The position numbers and the translations under genes were made by a program. From the NCBI GenBank assembly GCA_037893245.1, contig JBAIAA010000252.1:154501-218500 (forward strand): a DNA stretch of 64,000 bases, given 5' to 3'. The notes under the pieces were generated by a model. That model had not been told where the DNA came from. It worked only from the letters and a program-made list of their open reading frames with translations, and searched no databases. Of this stretch, positions 23,556 to 37,900 are shown piece after piece. Numbering within the stretch: the stretch's first letter is position 1; each line of letters starts with the position of its first letter. This DNA comes from Crossaster papposus. Lineage: Eukaryota; Echinodermata; Asteroidea; Velatida; Solasteridae.

Positions 23556-24280
23556 AACAAATATTGGGTAGCACCTGAACGGAATTCCAAACATCGTCAA
23601 AAGCGGAAAAGTATACCTTTTTGGTGAAAAATATAAAGTCAAACTCTAAACTATAGCTAGATCTATATCGACCAGTGGTGGTATAATTTGAAGTCAAACG
23701 GCGCCTTGCGCACACAACAGCAGGTTAATATCATTAAAAAAGAGTACACATATATCCCTGGAGAAAACACCAGCATTAATCACAGTGAGGCTAATAACCA
23801 TTACCCAAAATAAATAATCGAAATTAACATCTGCCCTCTAAGCGTTTCCTTTGTAAAGACGACATGTTGTTTGCACTCTGGAATTATGATTTATTAGTTC
23901 GGAGCAGTGGACTAATTATGAGTAGAAAATTCAGAATGAATTACACTACCTATCACGACCTTGGACTGACCCGGACTTGACCATCCATCTGCAGCTATAG
24001 TTAATGAGTAAATTCGGCGATCAGTTTCATATTGACGGAGTGAGTTTTTAATCGTAAGTGAAATGTGTACATGTACAATAGTTCCCACCCTTCACTTTTA
24101 AAGAAATATACATGGCTAGAATTTGTAAGAACTTACTATTGTACAAAAATCTTGTCATCTCATAATTATAATTGAGGTAAATAAACGTAAATTATGAAAA
24201 ATTGATATTCATTTTAGATGGATGCCCAATAGGCATACCATGGAGGTAGGAATCCATGGGCCTACTAAAATTCCGTATAG

Positions 24281-25000
24281 AGTGCGTTCGTTTAGCTCAC
24301 CCGAGTCGACACAGGTTACCCCCAGGTCGTTCGTTTAGCTCTGACGTCACACTCGAGACCCGGGGAGAGTAGAGTCACTGGTGGAAGACGTCACACGCAT
24401 GTGTTGTTCATTCCAAGCATTAATAGACAAATATGGCGGCCGGACAGTGGATACGTTCCAGTTTGGCCAAAATTAATTGGAGGTCTATGCATAATTGAGG
24501 GTCAGGTTGGCGTAGCGGTTCTATCCTCGCCTTTCACCGCTGTGACCCGGGTTCGAATCCCGCCTGGGCCAATATGTGGATTGGGTTTTCAGTCCCTACC
24601 TGATTTCGTGAGTTTAACCCAGGATATTCTTCTGGGGTTTTCCTCTCACCTCTAAAAGTGTACCTTCTTCTCATTGTCTTCTCTCTACAGGTTTCGTCCG
24701 GCTTGCGAGCTACAGTGCCGTTGGTCGCTTTTGAGGGATCCTTAGTTTCATTACCAGAAATAAAACAATAATAATTTATTGAGTTCATTGTGACTTAAGA
24801 AGCTGTAATTCCAGCCCGACGTTGTTACTTGTTTGCGACTGACGGTAAACGCAGTAAATCTCGCAGAAACCCCAGTCTGGCAATGGCGTTTTGTCAATAG
24901 CTACGGCCACGGTCTTATGGCCCACGTTTGAGCGTTCGTTTAGCTAGCGCGGCTCCCGTGGCTAACCCGTGTGTATGCCGACTTACTGAACGAACGCACC
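24281..25000. mobile_element. Non-autonomous TIR element interrupted by a SINE
   Basis: Ends are inverted: AGTGCGTTCGTTTAGCT at 24,281 and GAACGAACGCAC ending at 24,999. Further CGTTCGTTTAGCT words lie inside both ends (24,328 and 24,935). No transposase. A tRNA-derived SINE (24,497-24,785) lies within, so the host element is older than the SINE insertion, or carried it. Confidence 0.6.
24497..24785 (+). mobile_element. tRNA-derived SINE
   Basis: The tRNA-related head has A box TGGCGTAGCGG (24,508-24,518) and perfect B box GGTTCGAATCC (24,550-24,560). The body contains AACCCAGGATATTCTTCTGG and TTTTCCTCTCACC, and the tail is AATAAAACAATAATAATAA. The head-body-tail order and internal pol III promoter are diagnostic of a SINE. 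Confidence 0.75.
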
Positions 25001-25558
25001 CCCACTGACAAATTTATGTCGTGGGTAAAAAGAACCAGCAACGGGTGATTTTACAGTCAATATTTAAAGCAAATTGGCATTATTTTATTTGCAATAATTG
25101 GTTATGCCATGGAGGCAAAATTCCATGGTTACATGATTAAAGCTACATCCGGGGTACGAGTCGGCAAATTATAGTCCCTTCAAAAGAACGACTTATAGGT
25201 CTCCATCAATGGCTGTTGAAAATAATAACGGCAGTGTACAACACAAATTAAGACAGATCTCAGTTTTTCAAAACCCAAATATGTAAATAATGACACATTT
25301 ACTTCAGTACAAATTCCTTCTCAAGTTTCTTTACAATATTGATCAAGGTTCTGCGAAATCTTCTAGAATCGTGGTAAATGCCACGCCCGGCCCGCAGACA
25401 ACGACACTGAAACCACACGAATGTGCAGTGAAACGGTGCGAGGTGAAAGTAACGGTTGATACCCGCTAATGAACCCGGATAATTATTGTGTCACGTCCGT
25501 AAGATTGTGTGAGATAATCTTATCTAATAATGACATCATCCAAAATCCGTTCACTTTG

Positions 25559-25566
25559 TATAAAAG
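25559..25566 (+). promoter_or_regulatory. TATA box, candidate ADAMTS promoter
   Basis: TATAAAAG lies about 430 bp upstream of the ADAMTS start codon, on its strand. A start near 25,590 would give a 5' UTR of about 400 bp without an intervening intron. Inference from the motif and position only. Confidence 0.4.
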
Positions 25567-25996
25567 AGCACCGAATTGCTGTTGGGATGATATACTAAGG
25601 TCCGCGCAGAAAAAGCTAGCAAAATACTATTTAAAAGTAGTGTAAACTCATAATTTCACAGATTCATGACGCTCGTATGTGTCTTTGCGCCCTCAAGATT
25701 TCCCATTACCCGTCGTGTGATCTTTCCCTTACGACCGACGGCGTCACTGTCAACACGTCACCCACACAATCACCAACTTAATAAATGAAAAGTTTGACGT
25801 TGAGCAAATCCCAAAGGAAAAAGCTACCCTTCATTCAGAATACACCACTCACCACGCACATCATACGCATGGGCTAAGCACCCACACAGAAAATCTGTAC
25901 TCAACAAAACCACTACCACTACCAGCATTGTGAGCAAATCTGACATCAATAAGACAGTGAGGACAACGTAAGGCGATATACGAGACATTTACCCTA

Positions 25997-28900
25997 ATGG
26001 CTATTTCACACCGGACAAGACAGGAGTTCGTTGTAGTCACAATCGTCGTAGCTATTTTATTACACGGTGAAAATATTCGAACAAAGGTAAGTTACAAAAT
26101 CCATGGCCTTGTCGGTCAGAATGTTGAGTGAATATCCGGCGTTTACGTTTACCATGGAGCTATGCACACATTCACAGTATACGTGGTATAACTTAGTATG
26201 GTATTATTAGTATGGTATCTTGACTCGATCTGTGCAGTACATCGCACGGAGGTGGTTGTCTTAACGGGCCTGTCGTCAAGGCTGCGTTGCTCATAATCCC
26301 GCTAGCGTAACATAATACACGGACAGTCTTGAGAATAAAGTTAATTTGAAACCAGAGGCTGTAGGTCTAAATGGTTAAATTAAAAAAGTTGTTAAGTTTA
26401 CAGTGGCGTAACTGTGTGCGGGTGCACGTTCCCTCTGTCTGTCCGGCGTACCCCCTTTGCTTTGGTACCCCCTTCTCCATTTTAAATCTTGAATTACACA
26501 CAAACAATATATTATCAGCTTCCGTATACCCTTGAACATTCAACTCGTAGGTGTTTACAGTGATTTCTCATCATAATAATACCGGTTTGGTCGCTGTGAA
26601 CAAGTGGATTTTGGACGGAATGTCACAAAAAAACACACAGATTTTTGGGTAACCATACATGTTTGTGAATGAATAGGGTTAATGTTCAAACCAAATAGGT
26701 ATACTATTTATTACTATACTATTATTCTAAGATAATAAGGAAATCGTTTCAGAAATTGTAAACTGTGTTTAATTTTCTCGGGATCGGGTGGTATCCCTTC
26801 TTTATTCTCCATGGTATTCCTATTGTCACCCGAGAAAGGCGTGAGTGAACGACCATACGGCAAAGATTGTCTTGAAAACGCACAGGCAAACAAAATAATG
26901 ATTACAAGGTGACACGTTCATCAAAATAATACCATAGCTAGCGAAGTTACGATGTGAGTGACCCCTATAACGACGCCCCGTAGTCTTCGAACATGTCACC
27001 CTACATTCGTGACATTGCTATCAAGGCACGACCCACGAATGTGGGCAGAACATTAATCACTGTCTACAACAAGCAGCGCGACCTGGGGCGCATGACGTTA
27101 TTGGCAGGCCTGCATGCATCGCGCGCATGGATCATGGCATAATGATCGTACCCCAAAACAGTCCAAAACTATGGTGTTCTAAAACAGACAGGCAAACGTC
27201 GTGGTTTCACTTTCAAAACGTCGTGGTTCAAGTACACCATGCAGAACCAAGCTGTAAAACGGTTCCTTGTTTTATTTGGTATACCAAACAGCAGGTATAT
27301 TAACATTTACCTTTGTCAAATTCGCAAATCATGGAGGTAGTAAATGCTCTTACCAAGTTTAGTTCTTTGCAGACTTTAGTATAGGTATTTCGAATCAATA
27401 TAGATCGAGTTCTAACTGCCTGAACTTATGGAGTACTATTAAACAGATACTCACTTTCAAGTTTAGATCGACTATAGACAAGATTTATTATTAAACGGCT
27501 GCGTTACCAAAATGCCTTCGATACACAGCACAAGGTTAGTGTTTTGGGAAATTACTATTGGAAACAAACAAACAAACAAACAAACTGCATACAAAGTAAA
27601 GTATTCCTTTAATGACCCAGGTCAGATACTTTGAAGGTGGGAGCCTCCAACCATGAAGGTAGAATCTATTTCCATGCTCCAACCATAGCGATAATCATGA
27701 TGAGAGATACGTATATTTCAATGAATCCCGTGAGTGTTTTACGTCATATCCGCTGCCGCTAAATGTATGTTCTAGCGCTTCCCAAATACCAAGGCCATAC
27801 CGCTGAGCTGAACTTTGAACTTTGAACTAGAGGTCAACGACCTGTGGGGCACTGCTGTCAAGCTGTTTTAATAGTAGTTGTTCAGTAGGCTGAAAATACG
27901 GCGTACAACTTTTTAATTCGACATGATTCGCTTTAATTTGGCTGAATAAACGATCTCCACGTTGGCATTTTTGTTCAATATTTTGTTTTCAGTATGGGGT
28001 GTCAGTTTATGTCATAGCACATTACAACTGATGTAAGCGCCGAGTATTTACCGAGCTTCACCGTTAGCTGATATTACCTAAACAACTAATATACGTGTAC
28101 TTTGCGTGTACACTGTCTCAATCTCAAATTCAATCTCAATCTCAATATACTACAAATTTGGTGGTTTTTACCTGCACTCTGCATCCGTGTTGTAAATGAA
28201 AAATGTCCTCTCTTTAAAAATAGTTTCATTGTGAGAACTTTTGTAACTTGTATGTTAAGAATAAGAATGTCTATTTAAAAGCTAAAACTAAACAATGCGA
28301 CTCATTGTGGGCTTCACTCCACCTCAAACATAGAGTGTAACAACATTCAGTCAAGGTTATTGTGTCATCGACTGAATGTAGGTCAAAAGGAACATCTCGA
28401 AACGACTCATGCTGTCGAAGAAACCTTGACGGAGAATGTGGCACATACTAAACAGAACGATGACACGACAACCATGGACGGATGTACGGAACAGTACGTT
28501 GGCTTTTGCTTCAAGCCTTCAAAGAACTGCGATCTGTCTTCAATGACATTGGCAAGACAGTACGAATGGGCGCAAGATAAACATTTCTGAGAAATACGGT
28601 TGTCCTATAAGTTAAAGTGTGCAATTATGTGTTTTCCGCTGGTTCTTGGTATATGATGGCGTTACAGTTATTAGTGGTTACAGAATGAACATATTACACA
28701 TATTTTAAATTTAGTGTCCGTGTATAACAGACTCGATAACGATTCAGAGCAAAATCACTGCCCATACAATTGAAATCCCGCCCGAACAATTACAGTTCCT
28801 AAATCTTGTTGACAACAGTGAAACTGTATTCTAAATAGTGACTAGGAACTATTCTCAATTCGTACGTTTATCCCGAATTGCGGTCAGTATTGAGGGACTG

Positions 28901-31900
28901 TTACTCCTATGTTCTCTATTGATTCTGAATTCAGTTATGCCGTTATTGTTTTCAGGTTTCGTGTGCCAGCATTCCTAATCATGTTCCACTGCAAGCAAAA
29001 CATCGTAAGTACATGAAGTTCGTTATTTTTTGCAGGATACGCGCCAAAAGCTACCGTTTTAATTCATTTGCGCGCGCATTGTCATTATTGAACCAATCGC
29101 TCAACGATCTACGAATTTTGGTAACAAACGCCTGTGCCGTTTATTCATGAATTATAATTGTTTCCTTGTCCTTTCACGAACAGATCACCTGATTTCCAAA
29201 CTGTCACATTATGAACTGGTCAGACCTTACCGGTCCACATCGGACGGTAACTTTGTGACCCATGACCTCTCCACGACAAAAGAAGAGGAACTGAACGTGT
29301 ACAAGCGCGCCAAAAGAGACAGTCTCCAAAACCACAAAAATAGCGACCGCGCCTCGCCTCGTCACGCCCGTAGTACATCACATCGGATAGTGGGAGGCGA
29401 TCCCCACGATGACCTCCAGCTAAACCATCACTTCCGGGTCGACGCGTTCGGCGCTCGTCTGACTTTAAACGTAACGCGTAACCGTTTCCTGGTCTCGCCC
29501 ATGATGAGAGTCGAACGATACAATGAGGACGGCTCGAAAGACGTCTATCGGCCCAATACGCTGTGCTATTACACCGGCAGTGTGAACGACATTCAGAGGT
29601 CATCCGTTGCTATTAGCAACTGTGACGGATTGGTGAGTAAGATATATTTTGTGTGGTTTTTAGTTGGTGGGATTGTTTGTTCGTCTGATTGGGTAATTAT
29701 CAGTACCTTAATATCGATTTAACAGACCTAGCGTCAGTCGCGTACTTTTAATTCAGGATCAAGCTTGCGCGCGCTGAGCTCAGTAGAGTTTTTGAGGCAT
29801 GATCTAGTTTTAGTATTGACCTTTAACGTCACAGCGACGTACGTATAAGCAGATTGAACTTTACGTCACAGGTAGAGCGACCATAGACTGAACTATAAGC
29901 CACTTTGGAGTTCCGACTGCGCATGTGCACAACAAGATTCAACAATTTTTCTCAAGGAGGTCAAGTGATACAAACACGGCAGACAAATGCACACAAGGCT
30001 ATGGGGGACGTGGTAACCAAATCCGCATTTTTTACATTTTCTTGTGAAATCGAAAAAAAAAAAAATAATATTTGTTCGAACAAAAGTTTGGCCACACAAA
30101 GCGGCTGAAAACACCAAAACGTAAACAAAAATATGTTACTTAGTAACTTTAAAACACGACGATCTCTTGAAATTTGCTGGTACCCCGCTATGCTTTTGCA
30201 CGCAATCGATGAAATGTTTATATCGAAAGAAATATCGTCAAGGGAAAATGTGCGCATGTGCAGTTGGAATACCAAATTGGCTTATATGTCTATGAGAGCG
30301 ACGTATGCGCGCGCGCTCGCAGATTTGATAGTCTAAAGGCCTAGTCGGGAGAATACTTAAAATGAAAGAAACTGCAGCGTTTTTGTCTTTTGTCTGCTGT
30401 GACACTTTTGTTTGAAATTAATCCTTACACCCTTGAAAACCAGTAGTACATCGAGGTTATAACCAGAAATATATCAGTACTGTCGCCGCGACCCGAGTCG
30501 CCGATCTTTGCAAATCAAGTCCTCAACTCCTGGCGTTCGCCACGTGTTTAATTTTCAAGATATCGTGCGCGCGTAAAATTCTTGAGTAGATTTGGAGCTA
30601 ATCTATAATCGTGTCGTTTGAGGGCTGCAATTACTATCGTCTTATTTGGCAAAGACTAACGCACGGCAGGTCGATCGCAACGTGGTTAAGGACATAAAGG
30701 GGTAGAAATGAAAGGCAGCAATCGCCCAAAGTTTATTACAAATTAATATCAGTCTCCGCAGATGAAGAATAAACAAATTGTGATTAATCAAATCTTACAG
30801 TTTTAAACCACATTTAAAAATAGTGCTCGGGTGCGGTGCCCCCCCCCCCCCCCCCCCCACCCCCGGGTGCAGTGCCCCCCCCCCCCCCCCCCCCCCCCGG
30901 GTGCGGTGATGACATTTGATTTGTATAGATTAGATGTGCCTCTTTTTTTAGATTTATTTGTTGGCCAATTTTTACAGAGTGGCCTCATTCGAGCAGGGGG
31001 TGAGGAGTATGTCATCGAACCCCTGGAATCGGTGGTTGGGAGGTCAAAGGTTAACATATCCGAGGGACACCTCCACATTATGTACCGGCCTCGAGACTTC
31101 AAGATGGAAAACACCCAACTGAAAACAGATTGTAAGATCTCTCTTCAAAGATTACTCCTCTAAGATTGCTCTTCAAAGATTGTTCCTCTTAGATCGCTTC
31201 TCAAGGATTGCTCCCTCAAGGATCGCTCCCTCAAGGATCGCTCCCTTAAGGATCGCTCCCTCAAAGATTGCCCCTCAAAGATTGCCTCTCCAAGATTGTC
31301 CCTCCAAGATTGCCCCTCCAAGATTGTCCCTCCAAGATTGCCCCTCCAAGATTGCCCCTCCAAGATTTCCCCTCTTCTTATTTAATTGTTTTTCTAATCT
31401 AAGAAGATCCCTTTTTTCCCATTTTTTGTTAAGAATAGTAAATTAGCTTTTTGTTTGTTAGTGACCTGACCACAGTGGCCAGTTTGTGTTGCTTATTTTT
31501 ATACCATGGATCTCTGTTTTCAACAACTTCAGTGTCACCGGACCTGCATGGTGACACACCCGAGGAAAACAGATCCTCAAGACGACAGAAGGCTGGCCAC
31601 GTGAAGACGGAGACTTTCCATCGTGAAAGGAGACGTGCTGGAGAATCGGACCAGAAACACTTTGTGGAGACACTATTGGCTGCCGATTACTCCATGACAA
31701 GTTTCCATGGCGTGGATGCCATGACATCCTATTTGCTAACCATGTTGAATATTGTAAGTTTTTTATTAAAAGATGGATTAAAATATGGCGGATGACCACA
31801 TTTATGCATGTCTTATAATTAAAAGAAGCAGAAGACATTGGTTCTGTTTCAGTTAATATATTTTCTAAATTTGTTTTTGAAATAGGTCAATGTTGCTTAC

Positions 31901-34900
31901 CATCATGAGAGTATGCCCTATGATATCCAATTCTCTGCGTCCAGAATCATTCTACTCAATGAAGCATTGGTTTGTAAAACATCTTATTCTTAGTGTTTTG
32001 AAATGAGGCTTTTGTTCTTTTACTTACCGTAAGTCAATCTTATTAAAGTCAATAAAAAGTAATTCATTAGTTCACAAGTCCGGACACGAAGTAATTTTGT
32101 TTCACATGTTAGGCATGACATTTACATAGTCAATTTTCCCTGTGGCTTATTTGTGTATTTTTGATATTTGGTAGTAATAGTATTTGTTTTATATTACTTA
32201 TTTTTTTTGTTTCAGTCATATAATATGGTTGTGGAACACCAAGCTCAGTCCAGTTTATCCAATGTGTGTCGATGGGCCACCACGCAGACAGTTCGCGATG
32301 ACACTCAAGCAAACCACCATGATTTAGCCACCTTTGTCACCAGATTGGACTTTGGGCCGGCAGGTTAGTTTGGAAACCTTTCCACTGAAATAACTAATTC
32401 TCTCTTTTTTTCCACTTGTTGTCGTTGTCCTCTTAATAAACTTTGTCGTAAATTTGGATCATTAGTCCTCATCAATTATTTTTGGATGTCACTTGCCGGG
32501 ACTAAAAAGTAAACTCTGTCCCGAGTCATTCTGGCCAATCAGGCTGGCGTTTATCTCCGGTTTCTATTTCTATTCCCCTATGTGATGCAGGTAATAGTCC
32601 CCAACTAATGCCTGTAACTATTATTTATTTATTATTTGTAATGCCTGTACCCATTTATACTCCCGTGTGGAGGAAGCAAAGATGAAGGATGAAATGATTA
32701 CTTGAACCCGTTTGCTGTTCCAGTTGACACCAGCCACTTGCAATAACTTTGTTCACCTTTTACTAGGTTATGCTCCAGTGACTGGGATGTGTGCTATGAC
32801 ACGAAGCTGTGCCCTAGTCAGAGACGAAGGACTCTTATCCTCCTTCGTTATGGCTCATGAGGCGGGTCATGTGTAAGTATTCAACTAAATTCAAATTTGT
32901 CTCGCCTTTTGGATCTTGGTTAGCGTAGCATTAAAAGCTGGACTCCCCCATGCTTTTCTTTTTATTTTTTTTAATAGATTTTAAAATTGCCATAATTATT
33001 GCCAGCAATAAAGCAAAAATATGCACTTTTAAATGAGAAAAGAAATCAGCCATTGTTTTGGTGAGAACAATTACATCACAAATATCACAAATAATTTTGG
33101 AAATGTAACTCAACTCAAATAAATTACTTTTTTCTGATGTTTGAAGATGCCCCCCAAAAAAAAGTTTGATCTTGAGTTTGAGACTATAAATAAAAAACTT
33201 GTCACTTTATTTATGGTGATTTTTTGTCAACACATTTTTCACTTTTCTAGATTTGGTATGGAACACGACGGTGCAGGCAATGACTGTACTGTTGAACCAT
33301 ATCAAGGATCCATTATGGCACCTGTCGTCATCTCTACTTACACCGATCATTTCTGGTCCGCATGTAGCATTGAAGAGCTCGATCGATACTTAAGGTAAGC
33401 TTGTTGAGTTGTGGGCTGGAGAATTGATTGGATCTAAGTGGTTTGCCTATGTTTCCTCTAAGCTTTACCTTGTATGACAAATAACAAGGTGAATAAACCT
33501 CTTGAATGTGTCTTTGAACTGATGCAGGAACTACGACTGTCTTGAAGACAATCCGTTTGAGAGTGGGTTGCCTGAGCTGAATGGATACCCAGGTGAATGG
33601 TACAACATGGATGATCAGTGTAAATTTGACTTTGGTGATGACTTTCAGCTCTGTGGAGGCGTGAGTACAAATCAAACCATTCTCGTTTTTTCCATCATTA
33701 ATTACTTACAAGTCAAAGTTAGCTTTCGGTCATTTTGTAATGACAAAAAGAGCTATTTATGTCACTAGAGAGTTATGAGTAAACTATTCTAACTTCTGCC
33801 ACCGTTATTACTTATAATAGTTTCACAATCTTAACAACAAAAAACATATACACAAATAAATAACAGATTAGAAAACATTGACACTGTGTTCCAGAACTTT
33901 AGGCTGTAGTCAAAATTATATTGACTGGCTTTTCATAGAATGTGTGTGATATCGAAAGGAAGTTTAGAGAGAGAGGGGGGGGGTTGGGTTGAGGGGGACT
34001 GTACCAGGAACAATCAGACACTCAATCCTTGCTTGTTTATTCCATCACAGCATGTGTTCTGTAGATTCTCAGGGAATCAAAAGGTTCAAATTGCAAGATT
34101 CCTTGAGTATTTCGTTTTTAGCCTGTAGGGCTTTCATTCATAGACCAATAATCCTTGAACTGTGTGTCACCTTTTTGGGCTTCACTTTTGTTTATTTTCT
34201 TAAATTACACTGTGAATGTTGTTTTTTTACCATGAGATGTGTATACAATGCAAACCATTCTCATTTCTTCTATCGTCAAGTTGCACAATTTTAACAAAAT
34301 AAACCTTACAGGATTATGCAGGAAGTTAAAGCTGACTTTAAATTTGGGATCCCCTGGGCTCTGTGCATAGTCGTACGCGAGGGCACCTTTTTTCAAATAT
34401 GATTTGTCGAGAGAAAAGTTGGCACCAACGGACTTTCACAACTAGTTGTTCTTTTCAACTGTGTGACCAAGTCAACACGTAGATTGGATTTTGTCTCATT
34501 TTGTTTTAGTACTATAATCTGCAGTTTTCTTTTTGGGGGACTTTTGGGGAAATGTTTGGATTTAAAAAATTCCTATTGCACAACTTATTTGTTGATTCCA
34601 TCTCTTTAAACTATTCAATAAACATATGGTTTTCCCCTAACCTCTAACCTCTCCGACCTGTAACCTCTCGGAAATTCAGGCTTCCAAGCTACAGTGTTTG
34701 AACACTTTTGTTTTCACACCAAAAAATTCAGTTCCCGTTCTAGCTTTCCATCATTAGACAAAGTACTACCACATCGAGATTCTGGGTGTAACTTAAGTCT
34801 CTGAGCGTGACTGGAGTTTGGCCAAATATTCCGTAATTCCCGGAAGAATTCAGTGTCTTACAAAATAATGTAGGCCTATGAAATTCTTTCCACCAATCAG

Positions 34901-37900
34901 TAAGATTCAGTTACACATTCCACAAAAGTATGCCAAAACTATAGAACTAAAACCATATTACGCAGGTAATACATTGGAAATATGCCCAATAGTTTGCGTC
35001 AATAAACACGATAATGATGAATTGCATGTTTAAATTCTCAGAACATATCAGATCCGGGATCCTGCGATTATTAATTTATTTTGATTTGAAGACAATATTG
35101 TAAAACTCTCTGATTGCTTTTTTGATATTCACATTTAAGAGGGTTCGGTGAATTTGTGTTTTTTTAACAACAGTTTCCAAAATGTTGCATCAGACCTCAG
35201 AATGAGCCCCAACCTGTTAACTTCTGTCAATTTTGATTCCAAAAACAATGACGCTGTTTTCCAGGACTTTGGGCTTCAGCCAAAATGGCAGCAGTTTTCT
35301 CCTTGAAAAATGTGTATGATATCTGAGACAAGAGGAAGTTTATTTAATTATTTAAACATTGGCTACACTCTCCAATATTTGCAAATGTTGCCTGTCAATG
35401 CCGATGATGGCCTGCAAGAGATCAAAGGTCAATGGAAAAAAGACACCGTACCCGAGAGACACAACCAGTGGACTGACCAACTGACAGCGCATGTGTTTTG
35501 TAGATAGATTCTCAATCAAATACTGCAGGATTACTTTTGTAATTCTAACCCTGCAGAGGTTTCACATAAAACCAATAATCTTTGAACTCTGTCATATGTT
35601 CAGATTCCACTTCTTGTTTATTCTTAAAATTACAATGTAGAAATGTGATATTTTTTTTTTACAATGTACGGTTTATTGAATGAACTGATGGAAGCACCTG
35701 CCTAGTGGAAATCAAGTTTCACTTTCAATGAGTCATGAAAAATGTCAACAATCATCAACTTCAATCTGGTGTTTTTTTCAGAATTCTGAAGGTTTTTTTC
35801 AGAAGTCAACTGAGCACTTTTGCAAGCAAAGTGTTTTGTTCATTTACTTACTGTAAATTGCCATTAATTTTATTTTATTGCGAGTACTTAGAAAGTTGCA
35901 TGAGTAATGAAGACACTGTGTCGATTCCAAGTTGTTGATTTGTTTGACGAAAACTTCATTGGTTTGGATTTCAACCACTGTACACAGCAGTAAAATAATA
36001 TTGTTAGTTCTTGATAAAACTTCACTAGATTTTTCTTGTGGTTTTGTTTGAGTCATTGAGATCGTCTAGTCTGCCACCTTCATGTGCCAAACCTACAGAC
36101 AGCTGTTTATTTCTATCAACACTTTCAACCTCTGCTGTAAACTCTTGTCTATTTTTCCCCAGATGTTTCCATGACCCCGGGGAACCGATCTAGGCTTAAA
36201 ATAATGTGTTCAACAGGTCTTTTTTTGACCTGACTTGTTGAAAGTCACACAGTGTGGAAACTGGAAATCCAGGGAAAAATCTTCTGGAAATTCTTTCGTT
36301 TTTTGGAGGGCTGTTTTTTTTTATTGTTTTTTTTTGCATGGACTGATGTTTTTCCATTAAAGTTAAAGTATTCCATACATGCTATGAAGGAATCATTCCA
36401 AAAGTCACGATAGCATTAAAAATGAAGCTGTAACAGCCATCTTGCATTTTCACCACTTTTGAAAGCTATACCGTGTTCCAAACTTAACACGGATCATTTT
36501 TCAAAATGTTCACTAAGATAATCGCCCTCATTTTTCCTTTAAAATAAAATGTAAACAACTAGGTATTGTTTCTCATTTCACAGCCAACCCATAGGCAGGT
36601 GTTGCGCCTTTTTTGCCGAGTCAATGAATTCCTTTCCAGCCTGGCTCACAGGACCAGTCGCCCTTCCAAATGTCACCAAAAGATGAAAGTAAGGGCCAGT
36701 GTGCTGGTGGGAAGGGTTGGGTGGAGGGTTTAGGAGGGTTTAGGAGGGGCTTAGGAGCGTGTCCGCACCAGTTTGTCTCACCCAAGTGGTATGGTGTCTT
36801 AAATAGCATGATACTGAAGTGAGTTGTATTGAAGATAGAGTAGATTATTTCTCATTTTGTGCTTCCTTTTTGTTCTCATTTGAAGTGGCAGAAGTTCAGT
36901 TTGCATGAGTGAAAAACCCTAGAACCAAATGTTTGTTTTGTTAACTGAGTGGGCCTTTTTTATGTGCATATGCATGAGAAAAATAACTGAGGAATCTTCG
37001 TATACACAACATACAGAGCCCCCAATTGTTTAGTTTGATGCTTTACAGCCAGATATTTGTGACAGCTGCCGTTATGGCCTTGAATTTTGTTCATGCTGGT
37101 TTTATTTCCTTTCTGGGAAGTAGTTACACTGTTAAACCACATCTCATTGGTGTCATCTGGATAATTATTAAAGGTGTCTGCATTATAACTAGGTCATATC
37201 ATGAAGGAATAAGAAGGCGTAGTGTGAAACCCAGCTAAGCGAAGTTCACACACATGGATTTAACCACACCTAAACAACTTTGGTGAACCCTGCCGTGACC
37301 TTTACCCTTCTGGCTTTTCCTAATTGAGATACATCTGTTAACACCATCTAAGATCACTCTGTTTTGATGCACCAGGTCATATGACCTCTCTAGCTTTGTA
37401 AGTTTAGTGCCATCTTGAGAAGAAATGTAAACATCGCCTACTACACTAGTTACCTTGGTCATATCTTGAGATGATGTGAATAACCTTCAGTTGGAGAACT
37501 TGAATCAAACCAGTCTTGAATGTATATCAATGTTCCAGACAGAAGGAACATTAATGTCTGTAATTAGGAGTTGCAGGATATGGGCCATTTTGTCGTAATT
37601 AATGATGTGTTGGAAGCTTGTTGGTATGATTTTGATACAGATTACAGAACTACAGGGAACACATAAGAATATAAAACAATGGTTTCGAATTATGTGAAAG
37701 TTTAATTTACTAGTGAAGAAATTGTAAATTACGTGTGTGACATCGTAATTATAGACATCCAGATATTTTGATGTTTTCAATTAATTCTGTTCATGTTTTG
37801 ATCAGTATTGGTCCCTAACATTTATTCCTTCTAAAAGAATTAACTAATTAACTAATGACTGGTATTAAGTCTTGTAATTATTGATTATACTTTATAGTGT

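Noticed and set aside
28360-28590. 76-codon ORF with several cysteines ([10 protein letters not shown]), resembling a piece of an EGF-like fold
   Set aside because: No ATG start, no matching splice sites, incomplete cysteine pattern; lies in ADAMTS intron 1.
29220-29603. 127-codon minus-strand ORF over ADAMTS exon 3
   Set aside because: Opposite-strand shadow; the plus strand encodes a well-supported prodomain with correct splice phases.
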